Shown piece after piece: positions 34,666 through 47,145 of a DNA stretch of 64,000 nt. Within the stretch, counting starts at the first letter, position 1; each line of letters opens with the position of its first letter. Below the pieces are notes generated by a model. The model was not told the DNA's origin and searched no databases. It saw nothing but the letters and a program-made list of their open reading frames with translations. The stretch is taken from the NCBI RefSeq assembly GCF_021134715.1, contig NC_060018.1, forward strand, positions 10,557,501-10,621,500, in the 5' to 3' direction. The position numbers and the translations under genes are program-made. Source of the DNA: Daphnia pulex. Its lineage: Eukaryota > Arthropoda > Branchiopoda > Diplostraca > Daphniidae.

Positions 34666-35469
34666 AATATAATGAAGTTGCCTTTGCATTCCAAGTGCTC
34701 TCCAGAGTCTAGAAGCCAATAAACAAATGTAATGGAGTCAGTGAGCAATGAACTGTTTTATTTTGTATTTATTTATTAGTTTCGTGTTCAAATAAATTGT
34801 TCTTTGAGTATCGATGGCTAAGACGGTAGAGCAATAGACTAGTGAGGGGGTGATTGAAAGGGATGATCGATGATGTTCGCGCCCCTCTTACCTGCTCTCT
34901 TTTTCTTTGTTAAGTTAATTTGTTTAAAAAAAATTATATTTTTATCAACAAACCTAACGTTCTTAGCGTAGATTCTTTGAATACGAATACGATGAAAAAA
35001 AACGACGAACGAAAGGACATAAAATTCTTAGAAAAGCCCTTGCCATCTAGTAAATATAGCAAATGGTCATCGAGGGCTTATGGAAAAATTTAACGTTGAG
35101 CTCAGCAACCGTAGGTTATATGACTCTGAAACAACGAAAGAAGAAAAAAAATACCTGAATAGATTTTTAAAATATATATTAGATTTACCGAAATGTTAGG
35201 TGTTGGAGGATTAGTGCCAGCATGGGCATGGAGAGATGGTTTCCAGTCTCCATCCCCATATTAAATTTCCCGTAAGGGGTTGTCCGCTTTTTTTACTAAA
35301 AGGTCTCTCGGTATGTCCCTATGCCGCGAGAGCCTAGATGGCACCACCGTCGGAGAGACCTCCCTATGCCTCCACGTAAACGTCGTTATAAAAAAGTAGC
35401 TTCCCGTCGAATCCCCTTATGCGAAATTTAACACTGTCATTGGGAACCACCTCTCCATACTACTGCCAG
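34666..35469. other. Intergenic, no gene recognised
   Basis: After the SPTLC1 polyadenylation signal there is AT-rich sequence. A short tRNA-like box (TGGCTAAGACGGTAGAGCA at ~34823) does not fold into a tRNA. No coding exon is supported. Confidence 0.4.
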
Positions 35470-35721
35470 CATGGTGTATTAGTATGGTGGGGGAACTTTT
35501 GTTGGAATCGGCTATCTCGAATGAAGCCAGTTTCCGGACAAGAGGCGGAGCTTAGTGACAAAGGCAAGCCAATTGCAGGGCTGGTCACCTATTCTTGGTT
35601 CAATTCTTTGGCCTGTCATTGGTTCAATTCTCCAAATTGTCCACCAGGCAGCGCTGATCATAGGTGACCACTGGCTTCAGCCGAGATGGCCGAAGTTCCC
35701 CCACCATACTAATACACCATG
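35470..35721. mobile_element. 252-bp inverted-repeat element with 7-bp target duplication
   Basis: The left end begins CATGGTGTATTAGTATGGTG and the right end is its reverse complement; inverted similarity runs inward for about 60-70 bases (GAAGCCAGT in both arms). The 7-base direct repeat CTGCCAG lies immediately outside both ends (35463-35469 and 35722-35728). There is no transposase frame, so it is a nonautonomous element. The 7-8 bp duplication fits hAT-, P- or Dada-like mobilisers; which one is not decided. Confidence 0.9.
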
Positions 35722-35728
35722 CTGCCAG

Positions 35729-37163
35729 TGATGATGATTTCATTTCAATAGGGCTGTTCGACATCTTTTTTTACATTTGTTGCCATCGCGGCAACGCAGC
35801 ATTTTAGTCAAAATGATGTCTGCTACAATAGCCCGCCCAGCCCATTACCAATTGACGTAGGTCACATGACGTCAGATTTTGTCCGACTAATTGTAGAATG
35901 TAGCCACACTGTGGCTCCACCTTTTTTTCGTAAAAAGCATTCGTGCACCGTGTTCCCGCAATAAAAAATTCAAAATTTTGCTTGACAATTAATGGTGCCG
36001 TGCCACGCAAATCACTGTAGTCCAAGAGCCTGCGTGGGTTTGGCAATGTTTTTAACATTTGGCAGGCCCCGAAAAATATTTTAGTTAGAATATTTATCGT
36101 GGGAAATGAAAGTCTGCTGTAGCGCAAAGGGTTTATCTGGGCGGTACCGGCTCACGAAGTCGGCGGAAATTCTCCAAAGGGTGAAATTTTTAACAGGGAT
36201 AAACTTAACATCAATAAAAATAGCGTAAAAATTTATTTAAATTCCCTCCAGACCAGAAACAAATCGGGTTCCCAATAACGACCAGAAACACGCAGAAAGA
36301 GGTATGTAACGATTTTTATCCTGTCAAATACCTCTATCAACTATGGCAACGCCGCATTTAAGCCGCCATAAATTAAATTTTTAATCCTTTTTTGTAACTA
36401 GCAGATTTAATTTCTATTAACAATGCGTCCACAACTCAACCAGGCTAGATTTGGGGGTTTGCATTTTTTGGAAATCGCGACTAGGAATCTGAGCAAATCG
36501 CAATGTAGACTATTCGAAACGGAATTCATCGGAAAATCATATGGCGTAAACGGCGTTTTCTTAGCTGTTATATTTTTTTAAATATAAATGAAAACTAACC
36601 AGTGATAGCCGAAAATCGTGAATTTTTTTGTTTTGTTTTGTACAGCAGTTTTCTGCCAAACAAGACCAAAAGAAAAAAATTAATTTCCTACAAATGTAGA
36701 TCTAGTTCCCCTCTACAGTTATCTAAAACCGTTTGATTATCTATGGCTTATTGCCGAGATATTTACGGTTTTTCTTGTGTTTGTGTTTTCTATTTTTTCG
36801 TGTTCCAAATTGAATTGAACTACTGCGAGAAAGATGGCCGCCGCCATATTGGATGGTACCTAGATGAGAAAAACTATTAATCTTGGAAATTTTGAATGAA
36901 GTTAGCACTGCAAAGTGATGAGCTCTGGGGAGTGGTACGGGACTGAAGAAATGCCTGGTGTGATGAGTAATTGTTGATTTATCGGTTTTCTTACTGTGTA
37001 CCTGTTAGAAAAAATTGTGTTCGGTAAGGCCATCATGCAGTCATGCTGTCAGTATGTGTACTAAGTGTTTCTGCTTGATAGTTAGCATCTAAAAGAAAGC
37101 TGATTGTTTTTCCACATTGTGATAATGTCAGAGGGATTCCACATTGAGATAATAAGAGACCGT
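35729..37163. other. Intergenic; no 5' LTR recognised
   Basis: No gene is recognised. The 5' LTR of the copia remnant should lie at the right end of this stretch, but I find no sequence repeated after 40480, so LTR boundaries cannot be given. Confidence 0.35.
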
Positions 37164-40100
37164 CATGGACACCAGACAACTAACCAGCCTTCTCTTTAAT
37201 TCAACCCAGAGACGCAATGCTGACCAGGAAATCGCGAATTTAACTGATATCAACAATTTGGACAAGAGAAACACCAGGGTGATGCAAAATATGTTTGGAG
37301 CTATCAAATAAGAGCAATCAAGAATCCTGATGACTTGCAACACAGTCCGAGAGACGATGTGGGTAAAATTGGAAACCGAGTATGAGGAAGCTGCTGCTGA
37401 TAGCGTACCTTTATTTTAGACCTAATTCTATGGGTGTATATTTTGGCAAGGCCAAGGTGTTTCTCAAGCTTCTTGACCAAGTTGATCAGATTGCTTTCCA
37501 CCTGAGAAGCCTCAACACAATCATTGATGATGTTTGATTAATGGCAAATGTCCTCATGTCAATCCCTCCAAAATTCCGTGTCTTTAGTTTTGCGTGGGAA
37601 AGTACACCCATCACTGAGAAGACTCTCGAAAAGCTAACTAGCCGTCTCATTACACTGGACGAGCATGCGCAACGATGAAGAAAACCGATCAACTCCTGAT
37701 GCTGCTTTCTTAGTCAGAACACAAAAAGGGCTGATACGCACTCTGAAGAGTCAACAGAGCATGCACTACCTGCCCAGCATGATCGGGAGAAAGGAGGAGG
37801 CTATTCTTCTCATCAACACTCTGGTGAACGCAAAGAATACTGGGAGTGTGGATCAACTATACACATCTCAGAGCTCAATGTCTTCAATGTAAACGCCGTC
37901 ACAAAAAAGAAGAAGATGAATCAGTTTGAAAAAGGAAGCGTTACGATCGATACGAGATGATAATCGTAGAAGAGACCGACGAAGAGTTGACAACGGTTAT
38001 CGCTATGAAAGTGATAGATATCAAAATGAGCACCAGAGAGAACGAAAGGGGTACAGCCATAAATCCTTAATGGATCTAGAAGCCAAGAAACCTGCAAGAT
38101 GTACGCTGATTCTGGGGCTACCCAGCATGACGTTCAACAAGTTATTTCTCACCTACTTTGTAACTACTGGACCAGAGAGATGGTCGGTATCCATAATTGG
38201 AGAAGCAAGCCTAACAGTAGCAGGGCCAGGGGATGTTGTTCTTACTGCTACTGTAAATGGAGAACGTCTACATAGAACGATGAGAGGTGTGCTCTATGTC
38301 CCTGGACTGGGTATCAACCTTTCCTCGATTGGTGCCACAACTGACGCAGGCCTCAAAGCAGTCTTTACCGACGACAATGTCTCATTCTCTCAAGAAGATG
38401 TTGTCATAAAAGAAGGAAAGAAAGCTGGAAAGTTGAAAGAAGACTATAAAATCTCAAAATCCAAGCAAAAGAACACCAATCTACAGTTGAGAGGACACTG
38501 TCTGCTGCTCAAGTTTAAACTCTCTCTTTATGGCATAAACGTTTAACCACAAAACCGTCTTAAGGATGCCAACTTTGGGGAGTGTCTTCAGCCTCACTTT
38601 TTTCAATGACAAACTTACTGTCTTCACTCACTGTCGAGGACTCTGTTCTGAGGAAGATGCCACGCACCTTTTTTCAGTCTACTTACACCAGAGGGACTCA
38701 CGTTGGAGATATCGTCCACTCTGATGTGTGTGGTCCTATATTCATATATGAACACCAAGCGAAATCTAATTGCTGAAGCCAAAGTCTGAAGTGTCTGAAG
38801 CCTTTAAGAGTTAAATGCCAAGATGAAAACTGAGACTGGACAAAAAACTAAGATCCTGAAATCTGACGAAGATTTTGAAGATTGGCTGGCCAAAGATGGG
38901 ATTGCTCACCAAGTCACTCCACCATATACCACTCAAATAAACGGAGTAGCCGAAAGAGTAAATAGAACGGTGGTTGAGTCTGCACGTAGCCAGATGTACG
39001 GAAGGAAAGTTCCCCTGGGTTGAGACTGGCAGTTCTATCTCTGCACTCTTCGGATTATACTTGCTCGGGGCCCTCGTGATCTCGCCTTCATCCAACTAGA
39101 TGTGAAGACGGCATTTCTTTACGGGTGTATTGAAGATGAAGTTTACATGCGCCTGCCAGAAGGCTATTATGCGGTCTCTGGTCGCGAAAATGTTTTATGC
39201 TGCTTGATCAAAAGTATCTATGTGCTTAAGCAGGCGCCACGTCTGCTTTTATGTGGAAAATGGCGCTTAATGATGCTATAATCAAGTTTGGCCTCACTCA
39301 CTCTGAGCATGACCCTTGTCTATTTTTCCGTCTTCAAGGGTAGGTATGGGTTGTATTTCTTTTCTTCGTTGATGACGCTATTGTGTGCGGAACCAGCAGC
39401 AAAGCACTGGAGGACTTTGTGATTTATCTTTAGAAAATGTTCTGGCTGCGGACTCTCCTGCAAGCTGATTCCTGGGCCTCATAATTAAGCATAACAGAAG
39501 CAAAAGCATGCTGAGTCTTTCCCAGCTGGATTTTTGGGACAGTATAGTGAAAAATTCAAAATAAAAAGCTGTCATCCTAATGTGATTCCTGCTGAGCCTG
39601 GTCTGCAACTCAGTTGTTCCATGGCGCATAAACTAAATGGAGGAAGCCAATATGAAGGAAGTCACGTATCAAAGCGCAGTTGGAGCTCTACTGTACCTCT
39701 CAACCATAATACGCGCTGATATTGCTTATGTGTGAGCAAAGTAACACGATTTAATAAAAATACAGGAGCCCAACACTGGATTGCTGTCAAACGCATCATC
39801 CGCTATATAACTGGAACCAGGGAGTATGTTATATCCAACAAAAGAAGAAGGAGCGCATGGATTCACTGATACTGGCTATAGCGGAGATCCTGACAACAGG
39901 AAGTCAACATCAAGATGTATCTTTCTACTTCAAGGTGGACCTATCTAGTGGTTCGTAAGCAGGAATGCACAACTACTTTTACGATCGAGGCGGAATTTGT
40001 AGCCAAGAGTGAAGCCTCCAAGGAGGAAACAGGAATCAAGTCACTGCTGGAGGAAATTGGGCAAGAAACATCTGGTCCTATCCAATTATTCTGTGACCAT

Positions 40101-40350
40101 GAAGGGACAATCAAATTTTACAACCAGGAAATGCAACGGAGGTTAGTTGTTGGTGAAAAATATCGCCATCTGATACTGCTACATAAGAGAAGCCCAAACC
40201 AGCCGATTGATACAAAATACCAGCAATGTGAGCTCCCAGGAGCAACTAGCAGATACCTCCACGAAACCTCTTCCTGCTCAACATTTCAAGTATCTTCGTG
40301 ACCAGAATGGTGTTCGTGGTGTAAGCGATCTGTTATTGGGGCAGATTTCT
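37164..40350 (+). mobile_element. Decayed Ty1/copia retrotransposon
   Basis: In order on the plus strand, with many stops and frame changes: a gag-like start (MDTRQLTSLLFN, ~37164), a protease core with the DSG motif (~38105), a gag-pre-integrase LWHKR segment (~38530), integrase (TRGTHVGDIVHSDVCGP ~38690; VTPPYTTQINGVAERVN ~38910), reverse transcriptase (QLDVKTAFLYG ~39090; FFVDDAIVCG ~39360) and RNase H (~39690-40030). The integrase-before-RT order is that of copia elements. A purine-rich tract near 40487 may be the PPT. The element is not functional; parts of integrase and RT are missing. Confidence 0.95.
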
Positions 40351-43300
40351 TGTGATTAGCTCATAATCGTCAGGAGTGTGGGACATACGCATTTCCCTTA
40401 TTTGTGAGTGTAATATGCTGCTTACTTGTATCGTATGTTTGCATGTCCTGATATGCTACTTTTTTTGTTATGTTGTTCATCAGTTTGAGGGGAGAACACA
40501 CCGAGAATGTGTCAACGCGGACTTCTAGGCTGAAGGGAGGGAAAAACCAGAAGGGAATTAAGAGAAGAAGAAACTGATATTCTGGCTGTACACCGAATGA
40601 AGATTACACAGTGATTAAGTTATAAAGATTGTCTAAAGGTTACTAAACCTGCAGGATCCGCCTTACTCCCCTGTTAAACGGCTCGCCGCCGATCATGTGA
40701 ATTGGAGAGCTTTGATTGAGTTCAACAACGTTATTTCATCTGGAGACTTCGAATTAGACGATGGCATGTTCATGAAAAATGTTGACAAAACCATCAGTTC
40801 GTTTTCCTGCGTCATAAGTACTGGGACCCATTTTCCCTTTTTGACAACAAAAAAGGTGAAATATAGTCCCGTGTCATACCGTTAGTGAATACCAGCAGCG
40901 AAAGTAAAGTTGTAAGAAGTTTTTCAATTAGCCCCAACTGTTTATCACATTTCTTGGTTTTCAAAAATATTGTAGTATTTCCAGGTGAAGGTGAATTCAG
41001 TAAAAGCTTCCTTTTAAAAAATAGATTGGTCTGATCTCGAGTTCCAAATTTCCCCAAAAATCTGTTGAGAATTTGGGAATTGAATTTTTTCCTTAAAAAA
41101 GTGGAAATTGTGGTAGTGCTATTATATTGGACGTTGGTTCTTCAGATTTGAATGATTTAAAACTAGTTGGTATTGCCATATCAAGTTTCTTTAGATACTT
41201 TTACTGTTATTGGTTTTGTTACATACCTACATATTCTAGAAAATTAATTATAATTATATTTCATGCTTGAAATAAATTTTTGTATTGGAATCGTTTAAAT
41301 TGCTTCAGTTCATACAGGGTCAGTCCACATGAAACCAACCAATCAAAGTGACTGCCATCTCACTGATTTTTTTATTTTTAATGTTTTTTTTTTATATAAC
41401 TCCTCACAAACTCCAGTTGCTGAGAAGGAATCAGTTGGTCTTTCACAAAATCCTTCCTCTATCATACCGGCTATTTTTTTTGCTACTTCACCGCCTATTA
41501 TGAGTGCTACCCTGCCCTGTATGCCCCTATGGCTTCCACTCCACCACCAGATTTTGATTCTGTATCAATAGCTGACACTTCACAAGAAAAAATTCATCCA
41601 TGTTCTCGGAACATTTCACAGACTACAAATGTTGAGAAGAAATAAGATTTTTCTTCACGAAATCCAGCTTCCAGCCTGTCAGCTTTTTGGCTGTTGCTCC
41701 GCAGCTTATCATGGCTCCTTCTTCGCCGTCTAAAATGGCTCCACTCCACCACCAGGTATCGATTCTGTTTCATTACAGATGACAACGTCAATAAGAAGAA
41801 GTCCCATGTGCTCAAAATACTGTTGGATCTTTGAGCGGTAAGAAGAAAATATGCGTAAGAGGAAATCTTCTGCATCGTCACCAATTTCGGCTTTCATTTC
41901 ACCGCCAAAAATTGAAAAATCGACTGGAAGACCAAAGGAGAAATTGAAATATGATGGTGAAAGTAAGAATAGGGAGCAATATCAAACGCTACCGTGCAAA
42001 TTGATAATGTGAAAATTATAGATTTGTTAATTGAACTATTCTTCATTGTTTATTATTGATATTAGCCTAAGGAAACAAAAACATGGGTGCAATGCGAACC
42101 TTATTGTGAAATGCGGTTATTTATTCGGTTGGGGAATAGTTAAAAAATGTTCGATGGTTTTTCTAATCTAATTTTTTTCTTTATTTTTCAGGTGTTTGGG
42201 CTTGAGCATCCAGATGAAGGTCAGAGTAACTAATTGATTGCCAACCTATCGAGCAACCTCCAGAAAGCAATTTAGTATGTATTGCATCTACCTGTTATCC
42301 AATTGTCCGTAATTATGTTTTAGAGCTGTGATACTGCACTTAAAAATGTGAGAAGAGCTGTGGAGACCACTAACATAGACACGGACATGGAAGCTGTTAA
42401 TCAGTGCAGAGGAGAGAGACAGAAAAAATCCCCACAACAAAATGATCCATCTACTCCTGTTGGGCCACCACAGGAGTCTTCGGACAGCGATGATGAAAAT
42501 GAAGAAAACATGCTTCTTAAACGTTCTTTGTTACCTTGTCTTCTTATCCTTCTTTTCATTCGACATTGAGTACATTTCAAGTAAAGATGTTCAGCGATAA
42601 TTTTTTTTTAATTTCTTTGTTATATTTCTAGGTTGGTTCGCAACCTCAACCCAATACCCTTCACAGCCTTCACCAAATCCTGACAATAGCAGGCTTTCTG
42701 TGTGTTGTCCTTCCCGTAAGTAATTCAATAGTAACGAAAATCATTTCTTGAGTTTTAATAATTTGATTTATTTTCTTAGTGCAAGATACAGTAAATATGA
42801 CACTAAATGGTAGCCCAAAATTCATTAGCAGTTGAAGTTTGAACGACAGCCAACAGTTAAATGGCGAAAAACAGTCTCACATCGATATGGATTAACCTAT
42901 AAGTACTGTTCCTATTTCTCAGCCATCTCGTGCCCTCATTGCCTGCCCAGTCTACCCCTATACTGAATGCTTCTCAGTCATCCCATGCACCAAATGAAAA
43001 CCAACGAGGTACACTTAATGTTACTCGACCATTTTTTCCATGTATTGCTGTTCAGTCAGGTGTTCAGCCCAATGTTATCCAGCCAGCGTTTCGGTTAAAT
43101 GTTGTCCAATGTTGTCCAGCGACCTCTTTAGCCCAATGTTGTCCAGCCACTTCTTCAGTCCAATGATGCACAGCCTGACGTAGCGGATTTCCAATCACTA
43201 TAAATTCCTCAAGCGCAAAGCTCTCTATGCAAGGTGTGAAGAGGGGACAACAGAAAAACCCCGAAAGGTTCTATAGTTATTGCTGTTGTTTTTGGTAAGG

Positions 43301-44090
43301 GAATCCAATCCAAATACCGTATTAGGAATATAATAATTTATTTTTATACAACTGGGAGAAGAACAAACCCGCAGTATGCTGCGTGCACCGATGCCATGCT
43401 AGAACAAGAGACCACTCGAACGTTTGTCCGGGAACCGGGAGCTGTAAGACGTCGGGATACTGTTACAGCAGGGACATTGAAGGAACGGCGCCACACAGCT
43501 GCGGCTGATGATGCAGTCGACCGCGAAGAAAACTAAACACCCCCGTATCTTTTATCGTTCATTTCTTTATTTTGAAGATTGGTATTACTAGAATGCGCTG
43601 GTGCGTTTTGTGAAAATACGTGCGCGGATAACTTAAGGTTTGTTTTGTGTTTGTTTTAAGTGCGCGCACAATTCCCCTGCATATTAGTGCCCTCACGCAC
43701 ACTCCGCAATCTAGTAACACCTCTTCAGTTTTATTCACAATTCATTTGTATTACTCACTTTTTGCGTGACAAGGAACAATTTTAACTGAGAATTTCATTT
43801 TGTAAATGTGTCCTACTTACGCGGAACGTTTCTCCAATAAAGTTTTATTCCGGAATTAATAAGCTTTTTTTTATAGCCAAGAATTTTTCAGTTAAGACAT
43901 TCATAAAAATACAGACATCGTGTGAATTTACTTCCCATAACAGACGCCGGTTGTAAAAATTTGTTCTACTTCGACTACAACATCTTAATTCCCGTCTGCA
44001 CAGCAAACCACTGGTTGCTAATACACGTTTCCAACGACAAGAAGTCCCAACGGTAACTGGAGTTATTTACATTCTTAAACTAGTTTCCAA
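40351..44090. other. Mostly unassigned; scattered possible exons
   Basis: Open segments with Pro/Ser-rich or acidic composition occur at 40660-40885, 41405-41571, 42325-42570 (Glu/Asp-rich, SDSDDENEEN) and 42930-43166. The two stretches near 41410-41570 and 41630-41790 resemble one another (both encode or shadow a VEK/EKES...P...STT pattern), so a local duplication is likely. Some are bordered by GT/AG sites, but no phase-consistent model or family emerged. Confidence 0.3.
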
Positions 44091-47000
44091 TAGTTTGCGT
44101 CCCACAATTTCCAGTGTGTCGTTGAACATTTATGACTCCATTGCAAACAGTAGCACGAAATGCAAGAGTATGATCAATGGTTTAAATAAGTTCATAGGAT
44201 GTGAACTGCTGCGCAAGTACGACAGAAAAGTCGCCAAACTTCTAGTACCCGTGCGGAAAGTCAAATACTGGAGATTATGGCTGGTAATTTTTTCTTGCTT
44301 TCCAAACCCAATTTAAATGTAATTGATAGTTACGTTTTATTCGATCTAATGCGCGTTTTCCATGATTTTTTAAATATAGTCTATGAACGCAAACGAACAA
44401 TCATTATGGTAGAGTGAGAAAATGAGAAGACGGCAAATTAAATTGGAAAAACAATCTGTCGTAGACTTGCAAATTCGCAATTCGAACCGAAAATTTCGGA
44501 GACTTCTAAAAACCTTTCAGCGGAAGAATCGAATACTGTTTACCATTATTTGACTGTTGACAAGCCCAAGATAGGGTTACGAAATGCTATTGTCAGTACC
44601 CAGACTGCAAAAAGAATTACAAGAAACCATATGATCTATTACGACATGAGAAAACTTGCAACAACAATGCTTTTAAAACGAATTACCCTTGCGAAAGTTG
44701 CAAAATCACAACATTAACTGAAGATGGTTTCAAAATTCACACGGCTAGATTTCACCCAGACTTACCTGTTTCAGAAATGCCACAATTGGGTAAAATTTAA
44801 TTCAATTTACTTTATGTAACTCATTTTCATAATGATTGTTAATTTTTTCCAGGAAAAGAATCTGGGAAAAAGATTCCGTTGCCATTACCAGTTGACGAAT
44901 TGTGTCAGAGTGTTGTCTTTGAAATTCCTTACTACATTCGTGTACGCATCGCCTCAAGATGTGATATCACAAAGTTTATGGAATATGTAAACAAGGAAGT
45001 CAACAACACATTCAGTTTTCGAGACGTTACTTTATCAACGGAATCCAAATGACCGGATACACAGCTACCGAAACAAGGCATCATTTCCAAGCAGCTGTGA
45101 TTCACGCAAGTCCAAAAGGTTGGGCATATTTCCGTTGTGCTAAAGAGAATCTCTGTTGTGAATGACGAATGTGTGGAAAGCAACATGACAAATGATCCAT
45201 CAATCTCCCCTTCTGACCCCCTACGGGAATCTCCAATGTCATCGCGTGCAACCACGTCGGTTTTTGTGCAACCTGGCCAAAAAGTTGAAGAAAATGAAGG
45301 GCCACCACGTTCCAAAGCACGAAAGATGACAGAATCCGTTAATGGAAAAGTTGTATTTTGGAAGGGCCACGACAGCAAAGTAACTGTTCTCTCAATGCTC
45401 AATTTCGCCTCGAGATATGGACGCATAACAAATATTCTTTTGCACAAGTCAACCACGGAATCGATGTCTTCGTTTATGGAATTGGAAACGCCAATGGCTG
45501 CCAAACTGTTGGTTTCCTCTTATTCCAAACGATTCAAGATTTCCAAGTAGAACACAATCACAACAAAGGATCCCATTGTTTTGGTAGTAATTTTTTAAAA
45601 GTTTCAATTTCAGGGGAAATGCTAATGTTTATTTTCTGCAGAAAGAAATTTCAGATTTTTATCTTGAATAACAGGAATGGTGTTTGAGCAAGTGGAAAAA
45701 GCGACATTTGGCCAGAGTTTTCGAAACAGCACCAATGTTTTAAATTTCCATCTCATTTTTTATTTTTTTATTTTTTTTTTGTTTAACACAGAAATTGTAA
45801 ATTTCATCAATATTCTTTTAAAATGTTCATCGAATCCAACAACACTGTTGTAATATAGTAGAATTTGGTAATGTTGTAATATCCTTTCTTTGTCTCCAAC
45901 ACAACCATTTCTGCTGCACACCACTTCCATGGTCTCTTCTCCATTTCATTTCCCAAAAAATTGCTCTAGCTTAACTTTAACTAATCTAATTGAGATTAAT
46001 TTTCGCTAGCTTCTGTTAATTCTATTAATCCCTCATACCGTCGTCCAGTTCCGCAGACGGTAATTCAGGATATTATGAAATTAATTGCATCTGAAAAAAC
46101 CAAGTGTACGAAGGTAACTACTGTGAGTACTGCACTGCCTTCCACCCTTTAATATCGGGATTGTCAAAACATGAACAAAAAAAAATATCCTGGGCATTTC
46201 GAAAAGGCAGTGTACGAAAACATTTAACTTGCAAAACCAATAGCCGATCCTGTCTTCCAATAAGCAACAAATTTTATGGCTGCCGAAGTAGTTGGCATGG
46301 AGGACTTCGAGATATTACTCGACCCTCAACTATCGGTATGGAAATTTGAATTTCATATATTTCCCTAACCTAAGCTTACATTTCATATTTCTTTAAATTT
46401 TAGGAAACTCTTTCCAAAAAGATGCGTATCATTAAATCTGCAACTAAGACGCCATTTTCTCCCATTCCGAAAAGGAGATCAATTGCCGCAGTTCCTCTAT
46501 CTCCAAATACACTAACAAGTCCAATGCCCTCTAATCGTCAGCTAACAACTAGTCATCCGTCGCCAAAAACCACCATGTTGCACGAACAACATCGTATGCT
46601 GCAAAGTATGTTCGAAATGAACCAGAAAAATCAAAAGGAGCTGTTTGAATACCGGAAGAAGGATTTAGATGAAAGACAAATGAAACTTGAAAAAGAAGAA
46701 AAAATTCGGAAAGAATGGGAAAGGCAGCGTTCTATTGCCCACCGCAAAATACAAAACGGAAGTGAAAATCAAATTGAGAAGATGGAACATGTAAGGACAA
46801 CTAATTTATCAACGGGATACTTGAGGTTGGGTAACAACCAACAATTTCTCAATTACCAAAAAAATCCAAGGAGCAGCAGCAATACCCGTATTATTGGGTG
46901 AATCCTTGCAATGCCATACCTTGCCACTGTTCTGGAAATCCTCCAGCTAAGTGGTTCGAGGAATCCGGCTGCTTCCGTTGCGAAAAATATAAACTACCGA

Positions 47001-47145
47001 AAAAAAAATGTTGCCTATACATCCCTGTACGTGGCTTACAAAAACAAATGCTCCAGTAAAATGCTCTCAAATCCAATCTCCCTTAAAAATGTTCCCAGAA
47101 TTCCTAAACAACAACAATTCCACCCACCAAGTAATACTTTCACTT
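44090..47145 (+). CDS. Unidentified multi-exon locus: C2H2 fingers, coiled coil, Cys-rich end
   Basis: Pieces on the plus strand: a possible first exon at 44095-44283; 44570-44790 with two C2H2-type fingers (CYCQYPDCKKNYKKPYDLLRH; CESCKITTLTEDGFKIH) ending at a GT donor; 44853-45050 (PLPLPVDELCQSVVFEIPYY); 45137-45550 (Ser/Pro-rich then GKVVFWKGHDSKVTVLS); 46104-46340; 46405-46850, a charged coiled coil (EYRKKDLDERQMKLEKEEK); and a Cys-rich end (PCNAIPCHCSGN, CFRCEKYKLPKKKCC) reached only if the A7 run near 46858 is one base longer. I do not recognise the family. Several frame changes make an intact gene, a pseudogene or two genes all possible. Confidence 0.4.

Noticed and set aside
34816-34890. 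tRNA-like segment (TGGCTAAGACGGTAGAGCA)
   Set aside because: The A box is good, but there is no matching B box and no cloverleaf.
36900-40700. LTRs of the copia element
   Set aside because: I compared the sequence before gag with that after the purine tract and found no matching direct repeat.
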